Shown here one piece after another: positions 44,505 to 54,275 of a stretch of DNA of 64,000 bases (position 1 is its first letter; every line of letters begins with the position of its first letter). Made by a program: the position numbers and the translations under genes. The notes under the pieces were generated by a model. The model worked only from the letters and a program-made list of their open reading frames with translations, was not told the DNA's origin and searched no databases. This stretch comes from Mycolicibacterium komossense. Its GTDB lineage: Bacteria; Actinomycetota; Actinomycetes; Mycobacteriales; Mycobacteriaceae. The DNA is taken from positions 127,236 to 191,235 of the forward strand of contig NZ_JACKTY010000029.1 in NCBI RefSeq assembly GCF_025822605.1. Reading direction: 5' to 3'.

Positions 44505-45608
44505 TCAACACTTGCCGGACATCGCGGAAACCACGGCGTAGGCGGGCTTTTCAGAGAAATCGAGCCGCAAAAGCCCGAAGTGGTCCTCGACATCGTTCGG
44601 GTCGGCGCCACGGTCTCGGCTCTGATGGATGAACAAGGGGCCGAAGTAGGACGCGCCCCGCATCCGATCGATCCCCTGGCTGATCGCAGTGGCCTGCGCG
44701 TCTTCGGATACGGCTTGGTCAGGGGCGCCGCCGGTGGGCGCTCCGAACTCGGTGATCCAGATCTTCTTTCCACCATCGCCGTTGTCGACCATGGTGTTTC
44801 GGATGATCTCGATACGTTGGAAGGTGTTCCAATCACCGGTGTCTGGATCATCAGGAAGCGCGGGATAGGTGTAGGGATGGATGCCGACCGCATCCCAGGA
44901 GCCCTTGTCTGCGACGTTGTATAGCTGATCGACGAACGTGGTCGGAGCGATACTCAGGCCATCGTCACCCGCGGGCGCAAGCCCGGCGGTGATGATCTGG
45001 GCACCGGGCGCGCGGGCTCGGATCTGAGCCGAGGCGGCCTCGATCATGGATGCATAGACCGCGACATCTGGCCGTGGTTTAGCGAAAATGGGGTTGTTCG
45101 GCTCATTCCAGATCTCCCACGCGCCTATCCGTCCGGCGTACCGAGCGGCGGCGTCGCCGGCGAACCGGCCGAATTCCTTCACATCCGCTGGTAGAGCGAA
45201 CGTCTCCCCCGAGGCGTCAGCAGGGCGCGCCCACTGCGGTGTGGACAACACGATCCCGAGGAGGCGAAATCCGCGCGCCAGTGCGAAATCCACCACGCGG
45301 TCCGTCTGGCCCCAGTTCTCCTGCCCCCGGGTCCCCTCCACCACCGCCCAATCGGCACCGACCCGCAGCCAACGAACGCCGGCGGCGCGCATGAAGCTCA
45401 GCTCCCGGTCCAGGTCGTCATCGGACAGGCTCATCAGTTCGGCCCCTCCGGCGATACCGATATCCTCGCCGGCGGCACAATTCACCGGCTCCGCAGTCGA
45501 TTCCGGCGCGGGTCCCATCACGCCGACCAGCGCGACTGCCGCGACCAGGATCACAACATGACAGAACACCAGCACGCGCGTCGTCCACGGTCGTCGAGCT
45601 TCCATCAT
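44505..45608 (-). CDS. Secreted/anchored glycosidase (PslG/GH39-like), copy 1
   Basis: 367 aa with an N-terminal hydrophobic anchor (~11–31) or uncleaved signal, then a TIM-barrel glycosidase. The acid/base motif is AWEIWNEPN with Glu169, and the nucleophile motif IWITEFGAPTGG with Glu287. HPYTYPALPDDP lies between them. The family resembles PslG-type endoglycosidases that trim their own exopolysaccharide. The ATG overlaps the Wzy-like polymerase stop (ATGA), so it belongs to the biosynthetic unit. A paralogue sits at the other end of the cluster. Confidence 0.82.
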   Translation of the reverse strand: MMEARRPWTTRVLVFCHVVILVAAVALVGVMGPAPESTAEPVNCAAGEDIGIAGGAELMSLSDDDLDRELSFMRAAGVRWLRVGADWAVVEGTRGQENWGQTDRVVDFALARGFRLLGIVLSTPQWARPADASGETFALPADVKEFGRFAGDAAARYAGRIGAWEIWNEPNNPIFAKPRPDVAVYASMIEAASAQIRARAPGAQIITAGLAPAGDDGLSIAPTTFVDQLYNVADKGSWDAVGIHPYTYPALPDDPDTGDWNTFQRIEIIRNTMVDNGDGGKKIWITEFGAPTGGAPDQAVSEDAQATAISQGIDRMRGASYFGPLFIHQSRDRGADPNDVEDHFGLLRLDFSEKPAYAVVSAMSGKC

Positions 45609-46963
45609 CTCAGCGCTCCGACGGCTGGAGCCGCATCCAATCCCTGCTCGGTCCGAACAAGGTTGTTAGACAGCGGTATAGAGCCGACTGCACCGAGCAA
45701 CAGCCAGGTGTAGTAATCCATCGGGAAGATCTCCAAATATGTCGAGACAAACGATGCGACCATCGCGGCAGCGAGCACCGCGCCCACCCCGATCGCAAAG
45801 CTGGACTCAATCCGATCTGCAGCCTTGCGAGCGACCTTGAGAGTGGACACAAGTGCCGCCACCACGAACATCAAGAAGAACCACAGGCCCACCGGGCCGA
45901 GCTCGATCAGTATCTTCACGTAGTAGTTGTCAGGCTGATACGGCACCCCCATGGAGTAGGCCGTCGCGCCGTCGATGCGGTTGGCCAGGCTATCCGGCAA
46001 CCGGATGGGGTCAGTCACGAGCTTGTCCGCGGCTGACCCCGCTCGTCCGAGGCCGGCGCCCCATGGTTTGTCCAGGATCATCAACCATGACACCCGCCAG
46101 CCTTCGGCTCTGGTACCGAAACTATCGGGCGAGAAGACGGTCGCGATGGCACTTTTCGGAATCGCAAGGAGAATGACGGGCACCGCGACGACACCCGTAA
46201 TTGCTAAACCGGCCAACACCTTTCGGTATCGGAAAACGCCGATCCAGAGCAGCCCGACGGCCAGACCGACGTAGCTGGCTCGAACCACAGAGAGCACCAT
46301 CCCTGCCACCAGCACAGGAAGAAGGCACAAGAAGACCTGATTGCGCCGCCGACGCGGGTCGCCGAGTGCGACGGTCAGACCGATCAGGATGGTCAGCATC
46401 AGGAAAAGCCCATACCCAAAGGGCTGATTGAATGTCCCGAAACTCCGCAACATATCGCCGGCGGTACGGACCTGGTCTCCGAACTTGTAGCCCAGATCGA
46501 CGAGGAATTGCTCACCGAGGAACTGTTGCGCAATCCCCCAACTGGCGTTGATGGTACCGACTGCGAGCACTATGGTGACGAGCTTGTCACGGTCGGCAGC
46601 GGTGAACGGCGCCAGCCAGAGCGCAACCACGACCAGCAGATAGAAAAAAGTAATCTTGATCGGTATCAAACTGAGCACGCCTAAGGTGACAACGGCTGAA
46701 GCACAACCGAATACGGCAAATGCCGCCATCGCGGGCCACCACGGAACATTCAAGCGCCGCGGGACCCGACCTCGGGTGGCATACGCCGCGGACAACAGCG
46801 TCAACAGCACCATCGCTTCTTTCCACCACGGCGGGACGCTGAAGGGGAGAATCGGCAATAGACCATTGAACGGGGTGAGCGCGGCCAGCAGTAGCAGGCC
46901 CCGCTGCGCGCGGTGAAAGATGAAGTACGCCGCCACACCGAGTGCGGCTACGGCAATCAACAC
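45605..46963 (-). CDS. O-antigen ligase/polymerase-like protein (Wzy)
   Basis: 452 aa, GTG start 46963 overlapping the preceding glycosyltransferase by 7 nt. About 10–12 TM spans and a large extracytoplasmic loop (~270–345: GTRAEGWRVSWLMILDKPWGAGLG..YQPDNYYVKILIELG) fit the Wzy_C/O-antigen ligase family. The motif GxGxG plus NYYVKILIELGPVGLW is typical. It would polymerise lipid-linked repeat units on the outer side of the membrane, alongside Wzx and Wzz in this cluster. Confidence 0.85.
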   Translation of the reverse strand: MLIAVAALGVAAYFIFHRAQRGLLLLAALTPFNGLLPILPFSVPPWWKEAMVLLTLLSAAYATRGRVPRRLNVPWWPAMAAFAVFGCASAVVTLGVLSLIPIKITFFYLLVVVALWLAPFTAADRDKLVTIVLAVGTINASWGIAQQFLGEQFLVDLGYKFGDQVRTAGDMLRSFGTFNQPFGYGLFLMLTILIGLTVALGDPRRRRNQVFLCLLPVLVAGMVLSVVRASYVGLAVGLLWIGVFRYRKVLAGLAITGVVAVPVILLAIPKSAIATVFSPDSFGTRAEGWRVSWLMILDKPWGAGLGRAGSAADKLVTDPIRLPDSLANRIDGATAYSMGVPYQPDNYYVKILIELGPVGLWFFLMFVVAALVSTLKVARKAADRIESSFAIGVGAVLAAAMVASFVSTYLEIFPMDYYTWLLLGAVGSIPLSNNLVRTEQGLDAAPAVGALR

Positions 46964-48042
46964 CGCAACGCCAACTGCTCGAGATAGACGTCGATGTAGT
47001 CAGCGCTCATCCGGTCCACCGAGAATCGCTCTATCCCCTGTCTCGACTTCTCGGCGAGATCTCTTCTCAGCTCCGGCGACTGCAATACGCGACGGATCAA
47101 GTTGGCCAATTCCGCACTGTCACCGACGGGGAAGAGCAAGCCAGAGTCGCCGCCGTCAAGAGCTTCAGGAATACCGTCAACCGCAGACGCAATGATCGGC
47201 ACACCGGCTTCGCGAGCTTCCGACACCACGAGCGGATATGGATCGCGCCTCGACGCCAAGACCATGACGGTGGCCGCATTGAGGTACTTAGCGGGCTCAC
47301 GTTCGAGGCCAACAAAGTGGATTCGGTCACCACAGGACAGCTCCGCTGCCCTCGTGACCACTTCTTGCCAATCCTGATTTCCGACAAACCACACAGATAG
47401 ATCGGGAAACTCGGACGCGAGCCGTTCGAACGCCGCCACGACAACATCAGCACCCTTGCGCTCCGACACCGCGCCGAGTACCACGATGGACCTGTCACCG
47501 AGGCTCATCGCTGGGACCTCAGCCGCCGGGCGCCGGCGCGGAGTACCGATGGTGCCGTTGTGCACCATCTTCCTTCGGGGCGCGGGAATTCCGCGCTTCG
47601 CCATGGCTTGACTGACCGCATCGCTGACGCTGACAGTCGCATCACTGAGCCCCATCAGCAGTGCGCCACGCTGATACTCATTGTGCACAGTGGTCACCAG
47701 GCGATAGTCGGCAGCGCGCCGTTTGACGGTGCTTTCGAATCGCACGAGATACGACAGCAGCGCAGGTGTCAGGGTGTGCGAATGCACGATGTCGGGCTCG
47801 AACTCGGCAAGAAGAGTTTTCAGGCCGTGCCGGGCGGTCCGAAGTGAGCCCGGACGACGGTCGAAGCGCAACATGCGATGCTGAACTCCAAACGTCTCAA
47901 CCAGTTCTACGTAGCCGCCGCCGGACGAGATCACCATGACCTCGTGCCCATCGGCAGCCTGCATACAGGCCAGATCTACCGCCACATTGACAATGCCGTT
48001 CCCGGTGTCGCACAGCTCGCTCAACAGGTGTGCGATCCTCAC
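46957..48042 (-). CDS. GT4-family glycosyltransferase
   Basis: 361 aa from GTG 48042, overlapping the Wzz-like stop by 4 nt. N-terminal MRIAHLLSELCDTGNGIVNVAVDLA, then IVHSHTLTPALL in the acceptor domain. The donor domain has IVVLGAVSERKGADVVVAAFERL, PYPLVVSEAREAGVPIIASAVDGIPEAL with the EX7E motif, and a DSGLLFPVGD segment. Sugar specificity unknown. It is the second gene of the minus-strand chain. Confidence 0.92.
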   Translation of the reverse strand: MRIAHLLSELCDTGNGIVNVAVDLACMQAADGHEVMVISSGGGYVELVETFGVQHRMLRFDRRPGSLRTARHGLKTLLAEFEPDIVHSHTLTPALLSYLVRFESTVKRRAADYRLVTTVHNEYQRGALLMGLSDATVSVSDAVSQAMAKRGIPAPRRKMVHNGTIGTPRRRPAAEVPAMSLGDRSIVVLGAVSERKGADVVVAAFERLASEFPDLSVWFVGNQDWQEVVTRAAELSCGDRIHFVGLEREPAKYLNAATVMVLASRRDPYPLVVSEAREAGVPIIASAVDGIPEALDGGDSGLLFPVGDSAELANLIRRVLQSPELRRDLAEKSRQGIERFSVDRMSADYIDVYLEQLALRC

Positions 48043-49328
48043 GAATCGACGTCCACATCGTTGCTTTCCCGGCTGGCGGTGACGGGCTCGGCAGCGGAAT
48101 CGTTGGCCAGTGCCTCCGTTGCGGTGTCCGTCGTGGCTGACGCGCCCGGCACCGGGATCAACACCATCCGGCTCGGAATGCCAAGACTGGACAAGGTTTT
48201 CGCGGTCTGGGCGACAGCACGGCGCGCGTTCTCACCGACGCATGCCATCACGATCACCAGCCCGATCTGATCACCAAGCTTCGCTGCCCAATTCGAGGTC
48301 ATGAGTTCAACCTCGATGAGTTCGGGGTGCACTTCTCCGGCCAGCCAGGTCCGCAGTGTGCTCTCCGCGCGAATCGTGACGATCACCATCGTCCGCTGAT
48401 CTCGGCTGGCTCTGCGGGCGATCAACCCCGCAGTCACCGGAGGGAACCCGGTCGATGTCGACTCCCTGGTCTCGATGGTCATCGAGTTCGCGCTAGTTAT
48501 CCGTTCCGCGCTGGGCATGGTGAGGCGGCGCCCGAAGCGACCGCGGGTGAACGCCAGGGCTTCGGCGGTAACGATGAACGCCAGCAAGGCCGCGAACAGT
48601 GCGACAGATTTAGACACAGGGGCGGTCGCAGCGATACTCCCCGCGTCAGGCGCGGCCAGCACTGACAGACCGTTCACCCCGCCTTCGCGAATGCGGTTGA
48701 TCTGATTGACGAGATCTTGGATCCGCAGAACCAGATTGGCGCGTACCGGATCACCGTCTGCGGTCGGATCGGAGTAACCGTACTTTTCGGTGAATGCCTC
48801 ATCGATCGCCGCAACCTGTTGTTGCAGCGACTCGAGCTCCGCACTCGGCACCGCCACGGCGCGGTCAAGCTCTTGGAGACGCTGAGCGCGGGACTCCTTG
48901 TCGAGACTTTGCACCGTCAAGGTCGCCAACATCAGAGCCTGTTGTCGGTCCGGCGCGGTTCCTGTGACGTCTAATAGGAGTGGGGATTTCGAGACCTTGA
49001 CAACGGCGTTTTCGCCGACCCGATCGGCATCCCAACCGATGCCCATCTCGTGCGCCGTCGCCTGACGAACCGTCTGGGATTGCGCCAACGCCAAGTAGGG
49101 CGCGGTCATCTGATAGAGGTAGGCATCGCCGCTGACCACTGGTATCTGAGCGTCGATCTGGGCGGTAACGGTGGCCGTGTAGGTGGGTTTGATCTGGGCC
49201 AGCACAAACTGGGCCAACAATCCAACGAGTAGAGCCACCGCAGCGGACGGAATCGAGACCTTCAGCAGCCTCCTGAGGTGGCCCATGACGTCAGGGGTCC
49301 TGCCGTCGTCTAGCGGGTTGATAAGCAC
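48039..49328 (-). CDS. Wzz/YveK-like chain-length determinant, no kinase P-loop
   Basis: 429 aa. TM1 is ~28–46 and TM2 ~245–265, enclosing a periplasm-facing domain with coiled-coil (RAQRLQELDRAVAVPSAELESLQQQVAAIDEA). The Wzz_N pattern is KPTYTATVTAQIDAQIP. The 160-residue cytoplasmic C-terminus sits where a BY-kinase would be fused but shows no Walker A motif or Tyr cluster; it starts TMVIVTIRAESTLRTWL and reads like a degenerate P-loop fold. It should set polymer length for the Wzy-like protein. First gene of the minus-strand chain. Confidence 0.8.
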   Translation of the reverse strand: MLINPLDDGRTPDVMGHLRRLLKVSIPSAAVALLVGLLAQFVLAQIKPTYTATVTAQIDAQIPVVSGDAYLYQMTAPYLALAQSQTVRQATAHEMGIGWDADRVGENAVVKVSKSPLLLDVTGTAPDRQQALMLATLTVQSLDKESRAQRLQELDRAVAVPSAELESLQQQVAAIDEAFTEKYGYSDPTADGDPVRANLVLRIQDLVNQINRIREGGVNGLSVLAAPDAGSIAATAPVSKSVALFAALLAFIVTAEALAFTRGRFGRRLTMPSAERITSANSMTIETRESTSTGFPPVTAGLIARRASRDQRTMVIVTIRAESTLRTWLAGEVHPELIEVELMTSNWAAKLGDQIGLVIVMACVGENARRAVAQTAKTLSSLGIPSRMVLIPVPGASATTDTATEALANDSAAEPVTASRESNDVDVDS

Positions 49329-49769
49329 GTCAGGTATTCACTTTCTCACGGGTCACCCTTGCTGAACTACACAGCACTGTGAATTCAGCGACTTCACATC
49401 GGGTCAGTTTTTTACGATCTGTGCAGATTTGGCAAATGGAAACAATGTCAAAGTCCCCACCGTGTCCTGACCACGGCTTCCCGAGCTGACCACAGGCGCT
49501 CCACCGGGTCCGGAGGCGAACCCAAAACGCACCCACCTGCTAGTCCGATGATCGCCCCAGGGGCCGACCACAGTCCGATCCGTGGAATTATCTGCCGTGA
49601 CCGAAGCCGGGACCTGAATCTTTCGCTTCGCCACGGGCAAAGTCTAACCTATTGCAAGACGCAAGGTACGGCTGCTCGTCAGCGAAGAGTTAAGATCGAC
49701 CAGCGCCAACGGTGGCACCAGACAGTTCAGCTATGTGAGACACGCTAAGTGAGATAGGAGTGCGGCCAC
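49329..49769. promoter_or_regulatory. Divergent promoter region of the exopolysaccharide cluster (441 bp)
   Basis: No convincing gene; a 78-aa minus frame at 49404–49640 is weak. TGTGAA (49378–49383) and TTCACA (49393–49398) form an inverted repeat with 9-nt spacer about 60 bp upstream of the Wzz-like start. AGGAG at 49757–49761 serves the plus-strand GTG at 49770. Each direction therefore has room for its own promoter. Confidence 0.5.
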
Positions 49770-50828
49770 GTGACGACTTCCGGGGACGCGATCGCTTTCG
49801 GCGCGCTCGCCTTGCAGCCCGGAAGTGGCGGCGTCAGCACGTATGCCCGGGAATTCTTGCGCGCAGTCGCCCCCCGGCTATCCACGACCGGCGAGGCATC
49901 TGCCCTGGTCCAGCGATCGGCTGAGGCCGATCTTCCGACCGGTATCAAGGCTGTGACCGTGCGCAACAGCCGCGGCGCGGTCAGGGCCTTACAGGCGAAA
50001 CTGCCGGTGGGACACTCCGATATCTTTCATAGCCTCGACGTCGACCTGCCGATTTCCGGACCACGCATGTCAGTCGCGACCGTGCACGATCTCTCGGTCT
50101 TCGACGTGCCGTGGGCGTTCGGGAAGGTGCGTGCGCTCGGAGAACAAGCATTGGTCACTGACTCGTTACGGCGGGCCGACGTCATCATCGCCGTCTCGAT
50201 GTTCACCGCCGAACGAATCCGCGATATCAGTGGACGACAGTCCGTGGTGACGCCTCTGGCGCCTGGCCCGTGGGCGACGCCTCCGCTGCCAGGTGCTGTG
50301 GACGCCGTCCGGGCGAAGTATCAGTTGCCGGATGAGTTCATCCTCCAGGTGGCCACAGTCGAACCGCGGAAGCGACCGCACCTGGTCGCCGAGGCGGCCC
50401 GTGCGCTCGGCATTCCATGCGTGCTCGCCGGCCAGGGCTCGACGGGCCGGTTCGCGCCTGCTTCGGCCATCGGTCTCGGCTACGTGCCGATCGAGGACCT
50501 TCCCGCGATGTACTGTGCCGCCACGGTGGTCGCCTACGCGTCGGTCTATGAAGGTTTCGGGCTGCCTCCCGTCGAAGCGATGGCGTGCGGTGCCGCAGTG
50601 GTCGCCAGCAAGGTCGGCGGCCTACCCGATGTCGTCGACGACGGCGCCGTTCTGGTAGCGACGAACCGGTTGGCTGATTGGACCGAAGCTCTTCGCTTGT
50701 TGGTCAACGATTCCGACGCCAGGGCGGAACTGAGCGTACGCGGACAGCTCGCGGCGCAGAGGCTGTCCTGGACTCGGACTGCCGAGCTCACGATGAACGC
50801 CTACGGCCTGTCCGGAGCATATTTGTGA
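49770..50828 (+). CDS. GT4-family glycosyltransferase
   Basis: 352 aa from GTG 49770 with AGGAG upstream. N-terminal AFGALALQPGSGGVSTYAREFLRAV and C-terminal FILQVATVEPRKRPHLVAEAARAL, then YASVYEGFGLPPVEAMACGAAVVASKVGGLPDVV (EX7E). The pattern is that of WbpY/mannosyltransferase-like GT4 enzymes but specificity cannot be read. First gene of the plus-strand chain; its stop overlaps the flippase start (GTGA). Confidence 0.92.
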   Translation: MTTSGDAIAFGALALQPGSGGVSTYAREFLRAVAPRLSTTGEASALVQRSAEADLPTGIKAVTVRNSRGAVRALQAKLPVGHSDIFHSLDVDLPISGPRMSVATVHDLSVFDVPWAFGKVRALGEQALVTDSLRRADVIIAVSMFTAERIRDISGRQSVVTPLAPGPWATPPLPGAVDAVRAKYQLPDEFILQVATVEPRKRPHLVAEAARALGIPCVLAGQGSTGRFAPASAIGLGYVPIEDLPAMYCAATVVAYASVYEGFGLPPVEAMACGAAVVASKVGGLPDVVDDGAVLVATNRLADWTEALRLLVNDSDARAELSVRGQLAAQRLSWTRTAELTMNAYGLSGAYL

Positions 50829-52315
50829 CAGATCAGGCCGAGCGACAGGCCGAGCGCTCACCTTCCGAACGTGCCGTTCGCAACACGTTCTCGCTACTCG
50901 CCAGCCGCGTGGCTATTGCGGCTATGGGTTGGGCCGGAACAGTAATCATCGCCCGGATGATGTCGCCGGACGAGTGGGGCAAGTTCTCCTTCATTTTCGG
51001 AGTGCTCGGCCTGATGTCGATTGTCACCGATCTCGGCGTCGGACGTGTCGTACTGGCCAAGCTCGTCGATGACGATGAAGACGAACGCGCCAGAGTCGCT
51101 ACGTCTTTCATCCTGTTGCGGGTGGCGTTAGGGTGCATCGGCTACGTGGTAGCGATCCTGTTCGTCGTCATCTCCGGATACTCCGCTCACGTCGTGTGGG
51201 CGACCGCGGTGGCAGGGATCGTGGTCGTGATCGCGACACCTAGTCATGCGCTGACGGTCCTATACCAGAGCCGGTTGCGGCTGACCTACGTGGCCGCTGC
51301 CGAGATGCTCGGCCAGCTGGCTCAACTCATCTTCACCATCCTTGCCGCACTGCTGGCACCGATACTCATCGTGTTCGTGATCCCGGCGATCGTCAACGAA
51401 GTGGTGAGTATTGTCGGCAAGATCCGCGGAGTGCGCCGCGGACATGTGGGCACGGCCACCATCTCTCGACCAGAGATATGGCGCTGGAAAGAGATGCTCC
51501 TGGAAGCCGTGCCGCTGAGCATCGGCTTTGCCTTCATCGAAATGACCTCGAAGATCGACCTGGTCATGCTGGCGCGCCTGGACAGTTTCGACGCGGTTGG
51601 GTTGTACTCCGTCGGATACAAGTTCGCCGATTTCGTTCTCGTCGCCGCGGTCGCCGTGGTCACCCCGTTCACCACCTTGATGGTGTCGGCATGGCCTGAC
51701 GATCCTGCTGCGTTTCGCAGGGCTATCCATCGTGCGGCATCCATCATCGCCGTCCTCGGCGCAGCAGGCCTGGCAGCGTTCTGGCCCGCCGCCAACCACC
51801 TACTTGCTCTGCTCTACGGCGAGCGTTTCGAGGCCGCGGCATTCTCAACCAACTTGCTGGTGACCGGCGCTTGCCTCTCCGCGCTCTCCCAGCTCGGGCT
51901 GATGGTGCTGGTATCAGCGGGCAAGCACAAGGTGTACCCCTGGGTGTCATTGCTGGTGTTGCTACTCAATGTCGGCCTGAACCTTGTCCTGATCCCACGC
52001 TTCTCCTATCACGGCGCAGCGTGGGCCACGCTCATCAGCGAGGCCGCGCTGCTGGCGGTCGTCTGCGTGGTCGTGTTGTTCAGCGTCAAGATTTCCGGGA
52101 TGCTGCCGGCAGGCGCTGTGGTCGGGCCGGCCTTACTTGCCGCGGCCGTCATCGCCATTACGACACTGGTGCCGGGCCTGCATTCGGCACCGTGGGTACT
52201 TCTTGCCTGTGTCAACCCCGCGGTCACGCTGCTCGGGGCTCACCTACTCGGGCTGACCGGCGGCCTCAGCCTGCGGCGCACATTCAGACGCACAACGGCG
52301 AGAGTCAAGCCGTGA
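50825..52315 (+). CDS. Polysaccharide flippase (Wzx-like, MOP superfamily)
   Basis: 496 aa from GTG 50825. Twelve to fourteen TM spans begin with RNTFSLLASRVAIAAMGWAGTVIIARMMSPDEWGKFSFIFG, the usual Wzx N-terminus, and include IGFAFIEMTSKIDLVMLARLDSFDAVGLYSVGYKFAD and the C-terminal polysaccharide-synthase half. It should flip lipid-linked repeat units across the membrane. The start and stop overlap the neighbours, so the three plus-strand genes are translationally coupled. Confidence 0.92.
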   Translation: MTDQAERQAERSPSERAVRNTFSLLASRVAIAAMGWAGTVIIARMMSPDEWGKFSFIFGVLGLMSIVTDLGVGRVVLAKLVDDDEDERARVATSFILLRVALGCIGYVVAILFVVISGYSAHVVWATAVAGIVVVIATPSHALTVLYQSRLRLTYVAAAEMLGQLAQLIFTILAALLAPILIVFVIPAIVNEVVSIVGKIRGVRRGHVGTATISRPEIWRWKEMLLEAVPLSIGFAFIEMTSKIDLVMLARLDSFDAVGLYSVGYKFADFVLVAAVAVVTPFTTLMVSAWPDDPAAFRRAIHRAASIIAVLGAAGLAAFWPAANHLLALLYGERFEAAAFSTNLLVTGACLSALSQLGLMVLVSAGKHKVYPWVSLLVLLLNVGLNLVLIPRFSYHGAAWATLISEAALLAVVCVVVLFSVKISGMLPAGAVVGPALLAAAVIAITTLVPGLHSAPWVLLACVNPAVTLLGAHLLGLTGGLSLRRTFRRTTARVKP

Positions 52316-53412
52316 CCTGTCCAGCGGAAGCCGGGCGCCGAATCGTCTTCGTATCGCATACCGACGCCGTATCCGGCGCTGAACGGGTGTTGATCGCGCT
52401 GGCGACGGAGGCCTTGGCTGATGGCCGACAGGTGGTGGTCGCATGCCCGACGGGGGTGCTGAGCGCACAGTTGCCCGCGAACATCCGACACATACCGATA
52501 CCGAAGCTCGGGTTCTCCGCCGCGAGCGGGATCGACCGATACTTCGCGATGGTCCGTCTGTTGATGAACTGGGTACGCGCCGCGGTCATCCTGCGTCCGC
52601 TCACCACTGACAGCCACACCAGCGTCATCGTGAACTCGCTGTTCGCTCTACCCGCCCTGCGGTTGACGCTGCGCAAGCGGTGCTGCGCCTGGTTGGTGCA
52701 TGACACCGTGACGATGCGTAAGCAGCGGATGGTCGTGCGGTTCAGCGGTCCAGCCATCCGACGCGCCGTGGCCGTTTCACACACCACCGCAAGGCAATTG
52801 GAAGATTTTGATTTTCCGGTTCTGGTGTCCTTCAACGGTGTGCACCTCAAGGCCGAACCGGCCGATATCGCCACGCTGGAACGTCCGGTGGTCGGGATAC
52901 TGGCCAAGCTCACTCCATGGAAAGGTCACCGGGTAGCCCTGGAAGCGATGAGACTCGTACCCGGCGTTGACCTGGAGATGGCCGGCGATCATTTTCCCGG
53001 CGAGGACGACTACGTCGGCGAACTTCGTTGCACCGCAAACGACCCCGAGCTCATCGGCCGGGTCCGATTCCTCGGACATGCCGACTCGACGCAGTGTCTT
53101 GGCAGGTGGACCGCCTTGATATCACCGAGCGTGGGGCCCGAGGCCGGCCCGTTGGGGATCCTCGAAGCGATGTCGGCCGGTGTTCCTGTGATCGCCACCG
53201 ACCATGGCGGATCCGCGGAATACCTCGATGGCGATGTGGGTCTTCTGGTCACCCCGGGCGATCCGAAGGCGCTTGCTGAGGCGATCACATCGCTCATCTC
53301 CGAACCGGGGTTGCGTCGAGTGATGGCACAGCGCGGGCGGGAGAAGGTGGCCAGACTGCACGACGTCACGGTCACTGTGCCGCGCATGCTGCGACTGCTC
53401 ACCGAAGACTGA
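52312..53412 (+). CDS. GT4-family glycosyltransferase
   Basis: 366 aa from GTG 52312, overlapping the flippase stop. N-terminal IVFVSHTDAVSGAERVLIALA (glycine-rich loop), middle VGILAKLTPWKGHRVALEAM, C-terminal GPEAGPLGILEAMSAGVPVIATDHGGSAEYL with the EX7E donor motif. Specificity unknown. It is the last gene of the plus-strand chain and converges on the GT2 gene with 11 bp between. Confidence 0.9.
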   Translation: MTCPAEAGRRIVFVSHTDAVSGAERVLIALATEALADGRQVVVACPTGVLSAQLPANIRHIPIPKLGFSAASGIDRYFAMVRLLMNWVRAAVILRPLTTDSHTSVIVNSLFALPALRLTLRKRCCAWLVHDTVTMRKQRMVVRFSGPAIRRAVAVSHTTARQLEDFDFPVLVSFNGVHLKAEPADIATLERPVVGILAKLTPWKGHRVALEAMRLVPGVDLEMAGDHFPGEDDYVGELRCTANDPELIGRVRFLGHADSTQCLGRWTALISPSVGPEAGPLGILEAMSAGVPVIATDHGGSAEYLDGDVGLLVTPGDPKALAEAITSLISEPGLRRVMAQRGREKVARLHDVTVTVPRMLRLLTED

Positions 53413-53423
53413 CCGGACCCGGC

Positions 53424-54275
53424 CTACTTCGCCGATATTGGCATGCGCCGGTGCCCTCTGGCGATATCGGCAGTTTTGATGCCCAGGCGGCGCACTGCCG
53501 CCCGCGCGACCCTCAGATCTCCTGTGGCGACATCGAGCAGTCTGATCCTGTCCGAAAGTTCCTGTCCCATAGCGTGATTGAATCGGATGATATCGACAAA
53601 CTTGCTCACCGTGCTGGTTCGGCTCGACACGTTGTAGGACGACGCACGGTTGGATGCCAGCGATACCGACTGCCCGTAGAACGCACCCCTGGCACACAGT
53701 CTGACCCAGAGATCGATATCCAGCGCATACATGAAATTCGCCCGGAACCCCGCCGTCTTGGCGATGTCAGCGGTGCGGAACATGAAAGCACCGGTGGGCC
53801 CCACCTCATCGGGAAGCTTGCGGACCAGTGTCCGGACGGCCTGCTCCGACGTTCGATACCCCTGGAGCTCGTGAGCCCCGAGCTGGCGCGCAATCACTGC
53901 GCCGTCGTCGTCGACGACGTCGAACAGCGACGAGGTGGCCGCGATACCGTCGTCACCCATCGTGTCGACTTGGATCGACAGGCACTGCGGTGCAATGAGG
54001 TCGTCGGCACAGACCAGTTTGAACAACTCGCCCCGAGCATGGCGAACCGCAGTGTTCCAATTCTCAGCCATCGGAAGCGTGGTCTCGTTGTGGTAGAGGC
54101 GGATACGCGAATCCTTGATCGAGTTCACGATGGACCGGGTGCCGTCGCTGCTGTTGTTGTCGATCACGACGATCTCGAAGTCGTCGAAGTCCTGGGCGAG
54201 AATGGACTCCAGCGTGGCAGCGATGGTCCGTTCAGCGTTCAACGCTGGCACACAGACAGAAACCCGCGGATTCAC
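53424..54275 (-). CDS. GT2-family glycosyltransferase
   Basis: 283 aa from GTG 54275 (VNPRVSVCVPALNAERTI), chosen for GGGAG 6–7 nt upstream; frame open to 54305. It is a GT-A fold inverting enzyme: VVIDNNSSDGTRSI, a DD donor motif in LFKLVCADDLIAPQCL, and an acceptor segment DIDLWVRLCARGAF. It has no partner on its strand, so it has its own promoter. It adds one more sugar to the repeat unit, by context. Confidence 0.9.
   Translation of the reverse strand: MNPRVSVCVPALNAERTIAATLESILAQDFDDFEIVVIDNNSSDGTRSIVNSIKDSRIRLYHNETTLPMAENWNTAVRHARGELFKLVCADDLIAPQCLSIQVDTMGDDGIAATSSLFDVVDDDGAVIARQLGAHELQGYRTSEQAVRTLVRKLPDEVGPTGAFMFRTADIAKTAGFRANFMYALDIDLWVRLCARGAFYGQSVSLASNRASSYNVSSRTSTVSKFVDIIRFNHAMGQELSDRIRLLDVATGDLRVARAAVRRLGIKTADIARGHRRMPISAK

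Noticed and set aside
49404..49640. 78-aa minus-strand frame upstream of the Wzz-like gene
   Set aside because: Composition and lack of a start signal do not support coding; the area is better explained as a divergent promoter.
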